A stretch of DNA of 38,871 bases, taken from positions 1 to 38,871 of the forward strand of contig FLMG01003792.1 in NCBI GenBank assembly GCA_900088475.1. The letters are read 5' to 3'. Shown one piece after another: positions 21,475 through 33,086 of this stretch. Origin of the DNA: Hyphochytrium catenoides (lineage: Eukaryota > Sar > Hyphochytriomycetes > Hyphochytriales > Hyphochytriaceae). How positions within the stretch are numbered: position 1 is the first letter of the stretch; every line of letters starts with the position of its first letter. The position numbers and the translations under genes are program-made. Under the pieces are notes generated by a model, which saw only the letters and a list, made by a program, of their open reading frames with translations, was not told where the DNA came from and did no database searches.

Positions 21475-22660
21475 CAAACATCTATTGTTAGGCTCTGCAC
21501 AGATTGGCCGCACTTTGTAGTTGGTTTTATTATTATTTTATTATTGTTATTTGATGAGAGATTCATCATGCCTCTTCACAAGCATCCCCCACGGTTGCCC
21601 AACGCCACGAAGGTGGTAACGAGGAGGCGCACTATAAGGCTGCTTGTCTGCAGTTGAAGAGGAAGCAGTACTTTGCCCTACCACTACCACCTCAAGAGCC
21701 TACGAACGAGGTCCTGTTCCCTCGAAGGACTCGCTCCCTTGTGAGCGAACAGCATTGCTAGTCATCTGAAACCAAAAAGTGAATGAATCCGGGAGATCTT
21801 TGTCTAAAGGAGTTTCAGCGGCTTATTAGTATAAGAATCCGTCCTCCTCCTAGGGCGTCCGGAATGATGAGCGAAGGTTCTGTGGAGAACTCTGTTTGTG
21901 GCGAGGTCCACCAGGCACACCCCTCATCCTCTTGACCATCATGAAATAACCACTTCAGTGCGAGAATCTTCTGCTGCGGATAACCTTCCACTACTAAGAA
22001 AGGAGAAGAAGAAGAAGAACAACTCCGGTGCAGTGCGACGACAGACCAAGAAGACGACTTGTTGTTTGGTAAGCACCATCCTCATCAGCTCTTTCATCAT
22101 TTGTGTGTCAAGTACTTTTTCCTCCTCGCGTTGATGCAGTATCCATCTGTCCGGCTCCAAGTTCGCACTTGATACCTTCTCTTCCAGTCATCGTCCCTTG
22201 GTCATGAGTGGAGGACACCCAGAGCGGAACTGACTCCTTGTTCTTGGCGGTGTTCTTTAGCTGGCAGTAGTTTGATGTGAAGAAGAAGAAGAACGAAGTA
22301 TCAAATGGAAAGAAGATGGCTTATAGGTCTATCGCAGGCCACTGCTTACCATTGTTCTTCCCATCATCGCTCTTTCTCAAACGAAGCGGACAAAGTCCTG
22401 CTTCATAGGTGACCCTAGCTACTATCGGTGTACCTCGAGCTCTCGTGGAGCGCCTCGAACCTAAGAACTTCTGGGATTTGAAAGCTCCAGGGGCTTTTGC
22501 TTCCTCCTTCCGCCGAGAGCGTCTGGAGAATATTGAGACATGAAAAGAGGAGCTAAGATAACTCTTCCTTGTCACTTCCAGATTTTCCACGCAAAGACAC
22601 GACCCCCACCTCAGATAACCAAGACAACGTCAAGAAAGGAATCGCTGAAGAAGAACTAAG

Positions 22661-23941
22661 ATGTCGCCACCTACTGATAAGCGCCGCCGGCCATTCCTCC
22701 TCTTTGGAGGAGTCTCCTCAGCGCTGTTGTCACTCTTCATCTCCACTTCGTCTTGGAATATAAGCCTAGCGCAGCAGTCGGCGCGGCACTATTCATGCCC
22801 CTTTCAAGACGTCGTGGCTTCGCCCCAATTCCAAATTGAACAGCTTCAGGGAGTTTGGTTTGAGATTGGCAACACCTTCATTGATAGAAGTCAACAAGAA
22901 GCTGCAGACCAGTGCACGTGTGGCTCATATCGGTTTACGCTGCCAGATGACCTTAGGGATGATGTCGACGGCGATGATACGCCTCCAGGCGGCCAGTGTG
23001 CCCCTTTGGAGCAGGACACCGACTATCCTGGGAATGATCTTGGAGAGACCCAACGAAATAACTCCACGCAATGCTGTCAGGACTGCCGCGACCTAGATGG
23101 CTGTCAAGGCTTTGTGTGGACGGACTGGAACGCAGGAACATGCTGGTTGAAGAGTTCTCTCCCTCAAGAAAGGCAAACCAGTCAGCGAGGAGTGATGGCG
23201 GGCCGCATCCCTGAGGCACAGAATGGCAACAACAGTCAAGAAGAAGGGGAAGAGACCAGGAGTTCTGTCCGTGTGGATTATGTCTGCACCGCTGAAAGCA
23301 CCATGGTTATTAGAACCGGCAATGCCTCACTCCCTCTCACGCGCAATAACGGTATTTTCGCTGTCGTTTGGCAGCAGTACCAGAACGAGAATGAGACAGC
23401 AGGAAACGACCCAAGTGCCAGTGACGGAAGCGAGAGGCAGGAGTGGCAAAGAATGTACCCTGGAGGAGGAAATATGCTCGTCCTTGCGTTGAAGCAAGGT
23501 ACGATAATATAGATGGAAAGTCGGATGGTGTACGATGCTTACTAAGATCGCTTCTTTTAATGTTGTCACTGATGATTCTAAACCGTAGGAGGTTCGGAGG
23601 ACGGGGGAGACAATGAAAGTGGAAGTGGCGGTTATCTTGTTCTTGGATCACCTTGTTACTTAGGTGCCCGCATCCTCTCGCGATCACCTGACCTCTCTTC
23701 CGACGAAATGAATGAAGCCGTCTCCGTCCTGCGTGACAGGAATTATCCGTTGGACATTCTAGACTTCAAAAGAGTTACAAGTATGGAAGCCAATTGCGAT
23801 TCTGTGCAGCAGGCCTGGGACAATCTTCTTCCTACCAGAGAAGGCGGTGGCCAACCCCAAAGTCAAGTCAGGGAGGAGGGAGAGACAAACGACGAGGGCA
23901 ATCGTGCCTTAAGGAGGATGAGTTTACTTGTTGGATTGTAA
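22661..23941 (+). CDS. Secreted lipocalin (ApoD-like) with an inserted PAN/apple-like Cys-rich segment, 2 exons
   Basis: Exons 22661-23498 and 23589-23941 join in phase (GT-AG) to 396 aa. Residues about 11-38 form a signal peptide (PFLLFGGVSSALLSLFI). The lipocalin opening is SCPFQDVV (45-52) and the conserved GVW (64-66) in LQGVWFEIGN, followed by CTCGSYRF. Residues 113-181 hold six Cys (113, 138, 139, 142, 148, 161) in a PAN/apple-like pattern with CQGFVW and CWLKS. After this the barrel resumes (VRVDYVC, IFAVVWQQY, NMLVLALKQ, GYLVLGSPCYLGARILSR). A helix, DEMNEAVSVLRDRNYP, and a final Cys349 match the ApoD-type C-terminus. The family binds small hydrophobic ligands, and PAN modules bind protein or carbohydrate. 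The protein is twice the normal lipocalin size because of the insertion and acidic Asn/Glu-rich linkers. The start is the first ATG before the signal peptide. Confidence 0.88.
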
Positions 23942-24667
23942 TATAAGGAAGGGTTGTCGATCGCCTTCCTAAGTACAGGCTAGATTCTGATCGGACTAGC
24001 CGGGGATAACCTTTTTCTCAATGACAGTAGTTCTACGCTGAGATGTACGTGATCCCGTCGATTGTTGGTTGTTAGGAGAGGTTGAGAGAGTTTAGACTAT
24101 GGGAAGTATCAGGGTTCGTGAATGCCCCTGTGCGTGGTGGCTCTCAGTAACCAAAACTTCGTGGTCTTAGGCCCCACAGATATTACTACGGTTCCCATAC
24201 CTACCTATCACTACCGCGCATAATAGATGCTTTACAAGCATTGTTGTCGTCTGGTGATTGGCACGAGCTAGCACTTACACTCAGCCTCTTCGCAGCACTA
24301 ACTTCCAGTTATGAAGGAGCTTGGTTGTAGGTCTTTATAAAAGCTTTGGTCAGGCCAGCGCCAGGACGGCCTCTACACCAAGCGACCAGCACAGCCCTTG
24401 CAATTGGAAGCAGTCAAGCACCTTGATTGTTATTGATGGCAATAGCTCCTCACTCAGACGAGGATCGGAGAGGAAGACAGAAAGACAGATAAATAAGGGT
24501 TGCCCTAACTCTATTATCATAGGTGATAAAGGAAACGTCCCAGACCTCTGCAGCAAGGCAGAAGGCGACCGCTGCTCGAACATGTGCGTATATCATGGGA
24601 GGGATAAAAAGTGTGCGACACGGCAGAGCACCAGGAGGGCAGAGTAACACAGCAGTATTTGATGTCC
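23942..24667. other. Intergenic
   Basis: Holds the lipocalin 3' flank and sequence downstream of the NHA relic. The plus frame at 24321-24647 has no motif and overlaps minus-strand frames of similar length, so I do not call it. Confidence 0.5.
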
Positions 24668-25881
24668 TTAGACCCCTAAGAAATAATCGTCTGGCAAAAA
24701 ATAGCCACGCAACACCTTAGCAAACATCTCTGCCGTTAGGCCATGCACAACCAAGGAGGCAAACACCACGAAGGACATGACTTCATAAAAGACATCACTG
24801 TCGAGCTTTTAGTAGAGCACGGCCGCATAGAAGACAGTAGCAACGCCAATTGGGCCGATGAAAACGAGATACGCTACCTCGCTCATATTACGCGCACATG
24901 ACGAGAGCCCTCTCCGGAAGAGAACGACTAAAATGAGCCTTCTAAGTATAACTACTGCCACAAAGTATTAGACCAAGTTGCCGAGCCCAGTGTCGGTCCT
25001 TAGGGGAAAAGGCAAGGCGGTGGCGAAGAAAAAGAAGGACAATGTGAAACAGGCACATCGATAACCTCCAGAGAGCCCTGCTGCTTGTCTTGCTCGTCTT
25101 TGTCTATGGTATCAGTGTAGACGATAACTGCAGCAAACACCGCTAAGATACCATCTCAACCGAGACTCTCCACAGCTCCAAGAATGGCAAGGCACAGCAT
25201 AATGGAATAGATCAGCGATGATTCTCTATCGATTAAGTCCCGAAACTGGGCAAGCTTGAACTGTTGTGCAGCTGAGAAGCCCATGACGATTCCAACTACG
25301 ACGGCCAGGATTATCTCATAGAGGATAGTTTGATAGACCCACCTGGCGAAGCCGTTCTCAGCGCCATGAAGGATGATTATCAAGGCAGATAGAGATACGG
25401 AAAAGCTGCGCCGTCATTAATACTACTTTCAGCTTCAGGCAGGTTGCCCAGGCTGCTGGATAGGTGTTCTTCTGCAAACTTGCCTCTTGCTACCGTGACA
25501 GTAAGAATCGGGTCATTAGGAGGTTGGTCCGCCCGCCATTGCAAGAAGCTCTAGAAGGCCTACTGAGCGAAAGAGTGGGATAGCGAGCGCACAGCATACA
25601 CCCCACCCGAGAGCCATTACTGGACCTACCAAGATCAGAAGCTCCTTCCAATGCCTCCGGACCCAATACTGTGGGAGGGAGATAGCAGCTGTGGACATCA
25701 CTTAAACAGCAATAATGACGATCCTAGAAACCTCCAAACCTATCGTAAAGAGCGTATACCTGTCCGAGAGTAGTGGATCAATAAGCCCCGAGACACGAGG
25801 CCAGCAATGATGCCGAAGACAGTGGCGAACATGGGCTCCTTAAGAATCGTCTTCGTCCACTGGGTGGAAAATGAGATCCAC
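24668..25881 (-). pseudogene. Fungal-type (NHA1-like) Na+/H+ antiporter, inactivated
   Basis: Conceptual reading on the minus strand follows the transmembrane domain of NHA1/Sod2-type cation/H+ antiporters, in order: EPMFATVFGIIAGL, GLEVSRIVIIAV, ISLPQYWVRRHWKELLILVG then PVMALGWGV, NDPILTVTVARGKFAEEHL (ion-site region), LPEAESSINDGAAFPYL, IDRESSLIYSIML, and GPIGVATVFYAAVLY then SFVVFASLVVHGLTAEMF. It is broken by stop codons at 25705-25707, 25156-25158, 24968-24970 and 24809-24811, and by several frame changes (for example before NDPIL). No large internal deletion is obvious. The usual long cytoplasmic tail is absent. A few breaks could be introns, but the in-frame stops inside conserved helices argue for a pseudogene. 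No intact relative is present in the window. Confidence 0.87.
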
Positions 25882-26679
25882 AAAAAAAAATAGATCCCGC
25901 CAGCTAGGCAATACTCTACGGAATGTTGTCTACGGCACCCATCATCTTGCCCTTACTCTATCGCTCGTAAGTCGTCAGGCGGAGCTTAGGGGCGGTCCCG
26001 GCTGTGAAAGGTCAAACTGGACAGCAGAATGGGGCAGCAGTTATGGTTGGTTGGCATGATGCAGCAGCATAATTTTTGAAAGAGAGTGCCTTGACGCGGT
26101 ACAAGTATAAAATGCCTTCTTGAAGAATCTACTGAGTATTCTCCCTTTTCGGTCTGGTACCGCCGGTCGCAACGGCTTGGTACAATCATCTGCGTCTTCA
26201 GAAGCTCCTTCTTCTAGAAGTTATACCCCTGTTATTTATTCGTAGTCCATAGTCCATGAGCATCAGAAGATCTGTCGATATTCTTATTGTCTAGTAAGTA
26301 AAAGTCCTTTCTTATCTAAAGTGTTCCTGTCGCTCTCAAACTTCTCCTCAGCGATGTCTTCTGCTACTGGCAATGAGCTGCTTGAGGGCAATCTGACGAC
26401 TCTAATAACCTCTCTTTCTCAAGTGTCATTGACTCCACTACTCACGCCAATTGTAGTAGTAGTCAAGGGGGAGGAGGAAGAGTTTGGTGAGAAGCAATCA
26501 TCAATGGAATCCATAGAGCTAGCTATACCGTCGTCGAAGGAAGAAGATATTCTTGGGGCAATAGCCGATGGGCTTACAACGAGTACAAGCAGTAGACGAG
26601 GGATCTCACCAGGTTGTTGACTTTGCAGAAGAAAACCACGACTACAGCGAAGAGAGCCATCATAGTCTGAGCTCACAAG
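25882..26679. other. Unassigned; acidic open frame 26321-26620
   Basis: The plus frame at 26321-26620 (99 codons; an ATG lies at 26354) is Ser/Thr/Glu-rich (GEEEEFGEK, SIELAIPSSKEEDIL) and ends just before the transposase-like remnant. It could be the 5' part of that element or a chance frame. Nothing else is seen. Confidence 0.3.
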
Positions 26680-27057
26680 ACATGAAGCGCTTCGCCAGTA
26701 TACTTCAGAGAAACTTCTCGATGCAGCATTGGCAGTGATTGATGGAGAGCATACGACCGTTGACGCTGCCAGCAAGGTCTTCAATAGCGACACGTGACGG
26801 CTATGAAAAGTAGTGGAAGCAGGATACTTCTCAAGAGTAGGGGTCGTACAGCTATCTTTGAGACGTGGGAAGAGGCGCTCCTAGTAAAGTGGTACTCTTT
26901 CTTGGCAGACGGTAGCAGAGCACTTCTCAAGAACCAAGAGCCCTCCTTATTATCGCCAATAAGTTGGCAAAAGCTCTTCATATTGAGAAACTCCAACCGA
27001 AGGGACTTTCCAGAGGATGGTGGAAAGGCTTCACTCTCAGATGGAAGAAAGGTCTGA
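26680..27057 (+). pseudogene. Pogo/Tigger-like transposase N-terminal remnant (HTH domains)
   Basis: Three consecutive pieces in shifting frames resemble the DNA-binding half of a DDE transposase of the pogo/CENP-B type. YTSEKLLDAALAVIDGEHT then TVDAASKVF (26698-26790) has the form of a pipsqueak-type helix-turn-helix. GRTAIFETWEEALLVKWY (about 26842) matches the start of the second CENP-B/Tc5-type HTH. LAKALHIEKL and LSRGWWKGFTLRWKK (26965-27050) match the end of that domain, where SxxWWxxFxxR is typical. Stops separate the pieces, and no DDE catalytic domain follows. The family call rests on pattern only. Confidence 0.6.
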
Positions 27058-27915
27058 TTTGAATACCAAGCGTAAGGCTGTGGGGCTGTCGAACCATGAT
27101 GTTGGCTGTATGTGGCGGTCCATTATCTAAAGAGAAGAGTTGGGAAGGTCCAGAGGCTGGCAAGTGATCGGTTTTAAAAGGCAGTGTGTGGAGGTTCCGG
27201 ACTGGCGGTCAAGAAGAGGGTCGAGGCAGTAGTGACCAATAACTACGCTTGTTCGCCCTTCGCGATCTAATCTTGATAACTTTGTCGGTTGAGATAATGG
27301 TGCGGCGGAGCTCCGGAGTAGCAGCTACTAATGCTACTTACTGGGGAAGTCCTTGTAGACCGAGGGTAAAAAATATCCCCGTACTATGTAGCTGAGCTTC
27401 CTGAGCATTGCAGATTGATACAAGTACAGAAAAGGGTGGACAGGTTAAATCACTCAAAAACAGAGAGAGATGATTGAGATGATGGTGGTGAAGCAATTGA
27501 TAGTTTGATGACCCAAAACAACGGTCCTACCTGATTCACTTGGGGAGGACAGGTGAACTCGCTTTTATTGACGAACCTCAGCAGATTTAGAAGAAGATGT
27601 ATAAGACTCGAAAGTGACAGTAGTGAGGTGAGGTGTGTCTAGATAGGGGAAGACAAGGATATTATAACTGTGAGGTATTGCCGTCCTTCCAGTCATATAT
27701 ACCGAGTATACTAAGGTTTACATCCTTCTTGGTCACCATCAACATCTCTTTGAAGACTCAACATCAACATCTCTCTCTTTGAAGACTCATTCTCGGAGAG
27801 TGAGAGGGAACATCGAGAAAGAATAATGACTTTACTTCGTTGTATTTGAATCTTCTCCTCCTACGACGGTCTGGCGATGGTGGTATCAGGTTATTTAGGA
27901 ATACCCATCGCATCA
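27058..27915. other. Intergenic, short repeats only
   Basis: No open frame of note. A tandem duplication lies at 27737-27789: catcaacatctctttgaag and its second copy, which carries four extra ctct bases, each followed by actca. Confidence 0.55.
27737..27789. repeat. Tandem duplication of about 25 bp
   Basis: Unit one is 27737-27760 and unit two is 27762-27789. They differ by a ctct insertion within the CT run. Confidence 0.8.
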
Positions 27916-28768
27916 TTACCCTTCGCCGCAGAATGTTGTCTTTTTTCCATCGTTGCCTCTCACCACGTTCACTTTCCTTGTCAAGCTAGAGTCCCCTCTG
28001 CTCTTACACCAACTCACCCAAGCCGATAAATTGCCTGTTCTCCCTAGTAGAACGAAGTAGTAGAAGTCTAAATGCTGTTGTTCTTCAAACAGATGGATGG
28101 AGTTTGGGATAGTATGGGCACCCGCGAGCTTCTTTACGATAGCTGCCTTAATTCCATGTAGATCTCTACATCCTTCTCCGTAATCCTGACGCCACACGTG
28201 ACCACAGACTGCTGCCGCGTGTAGCAGTTGGATGCACCACCAGCACCAAGAATATTTCTAATCAGCTTGGACAGACAGTGAAGAGGCCCCTTTGACCAGT
28301 ACGTAATGTGGTTGAGGTGCACCTTGTCAATCCACTACACTCAGCGTACGTGATTATCATTAGCAGCACAGCTGACATCTTGCATAGGCATTGACCAGGA
28401 AGTTGATCATGTCCTCTGGCCGTACTTTTTATCATTAAAGTGGATCTACTTGGCCCCTTGCAAAGGACAATGCGCTGGACTTATACTGCTTGAATGTGCT
28501 TCCCTTGGTTCATGGGCTTCCATTTGATGAGTCTTGAGAGCTTTTGCCTGAAAATGCCTGGCATTTTGGGCCATTTCTGGGGACTAGGCCCCGGCGATCT
28601 TGGCATCTCAATCTGTAGGGGTTCGTAGCACTCGGACAAGTGCTCTGTCTGGACGTGTTTGATGAGCAGCTCTCTGCTTAAGTTCGCATGGTGGGATGTT
28701 ACCACATATTTGCATCGGTGTCCAGTGGAGTCGCTGTAGACGCATCTTCTTGCGCAAGTTTCTCCCAT
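27916..28768 (-). pseudogene. Possible decayed gene with Cys/His N-terminus, family unknown
   Basis: Minus-strand frames at 28481-28768 (95 codons), 28134-28322 (62) and 27916-28197 (93) have varied protein-like composition. The first has a Cys/His cluster (CARRC, then HRCKY, SHHANL and LIKHVQTEH) resembling a BED or C2H2-type finger. The second contains WSKGPLHCLSKLIRNILGAG. A short stretch VRPEDMINFLVNAYARC lies between them (about 28380-28435). A finger followed by such blocks would fit a transposase-derived gene, but I recognise no catalytic motif and could not join the pieces in frame. Confidence 0.35.
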
Positions 28769-30528
28769 TTACCTTTTTATTTAAGTAAGTAAAACGGTTG
28801 CTGTCAGCGAGTCAAAGAGCCGAGGGTGTTTCTTCTGCTTGTGCCGTTGGGACGTTAAAGAGACTTTGTCTACTTTGCTTCCAAACAACTAACCTTACCC
28901 AAGCAACTAACAACGATAGCTGAAGGCACAACACCACCTAGTAAAAGCAAAAATCCAAGGCAAAGATTACGAGTTGATTGAAAAGCGGACGACGCAGGCG
29001 GCGTTCGGAGCGCCTAGCAAATTACTTGCTCGCACGCGCGCACCGCGCCAGGTAAGGTCAGAACTCCACCCAAAAACCTTCTTCTCCCACCAATACTTTC
29101 GTCGATCAATGGTGGATTTTATTACAGATGCATCATGATGAGCTGACTTAGCAGTGCTAGGCTGTAAAAGGCGATCTTGCGGCCTGTAACTCCATCCCAA
29201 CGAAGAACGAAATGTATTGTCCTCCTGAAGTTTACCGAAGATTGTTTCTATATTCTCTAGACGGAATTGGAGTCTCCAGAAGTGTGGGAACTCTCATTCA
29301 TTTCATTTTTTGGTTCTCTCTTTTCTTGATTTCTGGCATCCATAAACTGGCCCCAAGACAAACACGACCATTTATTTCCAGACCAGCTTCTGGCTGTTCT
29401 CTTTTACTAATCTGGATGCTGAGAATGGACTTCAAAGTGGAGATCAGCCAATTGCATTTTATAGACTCTGAAGATCATAGTCCAAATGGTCTCGCAGTAC
29501 CGATTGGTGAAGATTGCGAGTGCTCCAGCCTATGGGACCGTTCCTCACTAAATCTGCTGCTGCTGCGGCCCAATATATATATATAGCTCTCTGGCTGCAA
29601 TCCTCTATCTGCAAGCAGCTCCTCCTTTCTTTGTTCCCAACAGTAGGTCCTGTAACCCTCCCTTTCTTCGGTGACATGAATGAGTGAAGAATGAAGCTAC
29701 TCTTCCCAGACGGGTAGCTGCTACTGACAACTGACCAGTGACAGCTTCAGACTAAGAGACATAAGGCCTTGCGAGGTTCTAGTGTAGGAATCCACTCCTT
29801 TTCTTTAATCATCACTTTGTTCTGACTACCTCTGTTCTTCCTACTTGCCATTCAACCACCATTACCGCAAAATAGGGACTAGTGAAGGTCTATTACTTAG
29901 TAGTCAATCACGCTCCTCCTCCTGCCTCCTCCTTCGCTATGTAAGCATTTATATAATGGGAGGTACTACTAGCAGCAGCAGGAGAGCTCCTACCATAGAG
30001 CCCTCCTGCTGCTGCTAGTCCTCCTTCGTAAAGGCTGTTCTCGTCAATGAAAGATGAGGGTCAGGCGAGAGGAAGGGACCGGTAATAACAGCCTTGAAGG
30101 ATGTCTGTCAGTGTGTCCCTTGTGATGTGTGACGGCGGTGGGGTAGAAGAATGGGGTTATTTACACATTTGATAAAATCTACCTTCGTGCTTGCCTGGAC
30201 CGGCCAGCGTTCACTTGGCCACGACGTATACTCTTCTCGGTCGCGTCCTCCCCTCCGTAGTTCTTCTCTCCATAGCGAAAGGCAGATAGGAGGAGGGAAG
30301 TCTGATGTTAGGGAGGATGACACTTACCAATCTGCTGCCTAACTAGGAGAACACTTCCCGCTTACAACTTTGCCTCTTGCTGCCCTCGCTTTTCTAAATG
30401 TGTAATATCAGCTGCTAAAAAATCTCTAAGTTCTCGCTACTAATCAGCCCCAATCCTAATCTCTTAGAGCTACGTTGAGTGCGGGTGCTCAGTACCTCGT
30501 AGACTTGGAATAACGACAGATAGCACAG
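28769..30528. other. Intergenic with a perfect hairpin; no supported gene
   Basis: The plus frame at 29212-29586 (124 codons) has one hydrophobic stretch (IHFIFWFSLFLISGIHKL) but no motif and no support. 29968-30019 forms a hairpin, listed separately. 30100-30528 is presumably the CSC1-like promoter and 5' UTR; no TATA box or other element stands out. Confidence 0.45.
29968..30019. repeat. Perfect 17-bp inverted repeat (hairpin)
   Basis: Left arm actagcagcagcaggag (29968-29984) and right arm ctcctgctgctgctagt (30003-30019) are exact reverse complements around an 18-base loop. The flanking ggagg and cctcc extend it imperfectly. It contains CAG/CTG triplets. Confidence 0.9.
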
Positions 30529-33049
30529 ATGAGTGACGGCAATGGAGCTTCAGGGGGCGGAGGTGGTGCGGAGAACCCCTTTGCGGAGCGAGCTCAAAAT
30601 TACTCTAACTCTTCGAGTGAGTTCTTCACTACTCTCATCGCCACCGGCGCAGTGGGATTAGTCCTACTCGCACTCTTCGTTTGTCTCAGGAACAGAGTAA
30701 GTTCGCAATATTGCAGTATCTATCGCGGGAGCAGCTAAATGACGACTGACCTCTCTCTATTCCTGGTGCTTGTTCTCCCTCCATCCTCTGTACTGTCTTC
30801 CATCAATAATTCTCATCCTGCCTGCACCTTTCTTCCATCTTCTCTTACAGCGGCCACACCTTTACATCCCCAAGCTGCTTCTCACAAAGGAGACTCTACC
30901 ACCGCCTCCTTCGTCCATATTCCGGTGGGCTCTTACCTTACCGCGTATACAGGATCAAGTTATCTACCAGCACGCAGGGCTAGACTCGCTCATTGTCCTT
31001 CGCTTCCATAGGTGAAAGAATACTCTTCTACTAGTTCTCCTCACCTCCTCACCTCTTCATTTCTACAAGATATTGTACCGTTGAGCATCCTTCATCTCCA
31101 CTGATTGCTTTTCCACCTGCAGCTGTGGTTATTAAATTTCTTTGCTGAAGGTTAAGTTTCAGACCGTCGTCGCCTTCATAACTTTTGGGGGGGCTAACGT
31201 CAGCTGTTTTGGCAAGATGCACCTCGTTATAGCTTGATCTAACTTCCGCTGAAGGTTGGTCGTGACCACTCTTGGCCTTTTCGCTATATATGGACTGGGT
31301 TGCCTCATTCCAATCTATGTCACCGGGGGCCAGGGCCAGAGTGGGATGAACAAGCTAACCGTTATGAACGTATCTGATTCTCAAGATGGACGGGTAAGCG
31401 ATTTCTCTGAGTCAAACCTAGCGATAATAAGGCAAAAGTGAAGAAGAAATGAGAGGCAGTTCCTACTCCTTTTGTTTGATTCCCTTGACGTTCACCTACT
31501 ACATCGAGTCACCATTGATACCCCTGCCCCTATCGTCATATAGAGACCCCTTAACTCCTGCAAGGTTGCTGTCTCACCCTTGTTCAGTCTTACCTAACCC
31601 GCCTTGTTGTACACTTCCCTTTCTCTTCCGTGTCTTTCCTCCTCTCTTCTGATCTCTGCGCCCGATCCCTGCAGTTATGGTCGACATTGGTTGGGGTCTA
31701 CCTCCTGACGTTCCTGGTCCTCTTCTTCCTATATCGAGAGTATAAGGTCTTTGCCTTCTACCGGGATCTGGATCTGAAGCGCATTGAACCTCGAAGCTAC
31801 ACCCTTCTTGTTATGGACATTCCCAGGGAAAAGAGGAACAGAGCGGAGGTGACCAGGCTTATGGAGAAACTCTTTCCAGGACATGTTCAGGCTGTGCATA
31901 TGGTGGTGCCCAAGGTAATAAGGCGGCTCTGCTCACCAGGAGGCCAGCACTCCGTTCCTTTCATCAGCACCATGCTCCGCTGGTGCGCGCGAATAATCCC
32001 TGCCATTGTCTGCTCAACCTCCTCTCCTGTCTGGCTACGTATGTCGTCAAGCGGTCTCCTCTATTCAACACGTCTTGTCTCTAGGCAAAGCGATTCTGAA
32101 CTACTATCGCGTCTCTCTTCTCCTTCCATTAAATGAACGCTCATGCCTATTTCCTAAAGGATGATCTCGCAAGGGCTGTTAAACAGCATGACGCCGCAGT
32201 CATTAGCTATCAGGCGGCAAGGCTAAAGGAAGATACAACCGGACAGAGGCCACAGCATCGCTTGCGCATGTGCGGCCGGAAGACTGACTCTATCTCCTAC
32301 TACGAGGAGGAGGTGGAGGACCTAGACACCCAAATTCGGGAGCTTCAAGATGATGTGCGCCTCCGAGTACGTCCGTCCACTTGCTTTCCGACGGTTGGCG
32401 GTCGTCGGCTAGCCCTTATCAAATTCCTTTCGTCTCTTCCGTCCTCACTTTCCTGGTTCATAGCGAAGACCTTCTTGGTCTTACTTATCAACCAGCGGTG
32501 CCCTTTTCCCTTCTTTGCTTCCCCCACTGATGCTCGTTTCGCTTGCTTCCTCTTCGTGCCGTCCAACTAAGTCTTCTTGCCGGACCTCTGTCCTCTTGCA
32601 GGAGCCCACACACTGCTGCTTTGTCACTCTGTCTCAGCGGAGCAAGGTCATAGTCGGAAGCCAAACTCGTCTTTTCAAAGACCCCTTCCACTATGAGATG
32701 TTCGAAGCACCGGATAACAAAGATGTCATATGGGAAAACCTAAAGATTGAGAAAAGACAGCGATCTGTTCGCTTTATAGCTGTCTCCGTCATCGTTGCTG
32801 TCCTGCTGTTCTTCTGGTACATTCCCGTGGTCTTCGTTAGCGGTCTGTTTAACATGGATAACTTGACATCAGCCTTCCCGTTCATGGAGTCAGTCCTCGA
32901 CTCCTCGTCCGTGGTCAGAGGTAAGGGAGAAGCTAAGACGAGGCCGTCCCTTAAGCCTATTGCTTTGCTACTCTGGGCACACCCTGCCACTTGCGGATAT
33001 TTTTTCTTCAAACTCACTTTCTCTCACATGCTCTGTCCCCCCCCCNNNN

Positions 33050-33086
<37 letters not shown>

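Larger units (their letters stand above)
19921..22660. other. Long intergenic region with probable small transposon relics
   Basis: No coding sequence is supported. Frames up to 127 codons (minus 19740-20123) overlap the kinase N-terminus or lack motifs. The kinase promoter should lie just above 19920. Two mobile-element-like structures are listed separately (21253-21362 and 21423-21474). GAAGAAG-rich sequence occurs near 22001-22020 and 22280-22300. Confidence 0.5.

Noticed and set aside
22953-23687. Minus-strand frames of 80-116 codons over the lipocalin gene
   Set aside because: They are antisense shadows of an exon with clear family motifs.
31134-31161. A possible 28-base exon (LWLLNFFAE) in the CSC1-like gene
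   Set aside because: Joining it to exon 2 produces an immediate stop in the required phase, and it does not lead in phase into the next exon.
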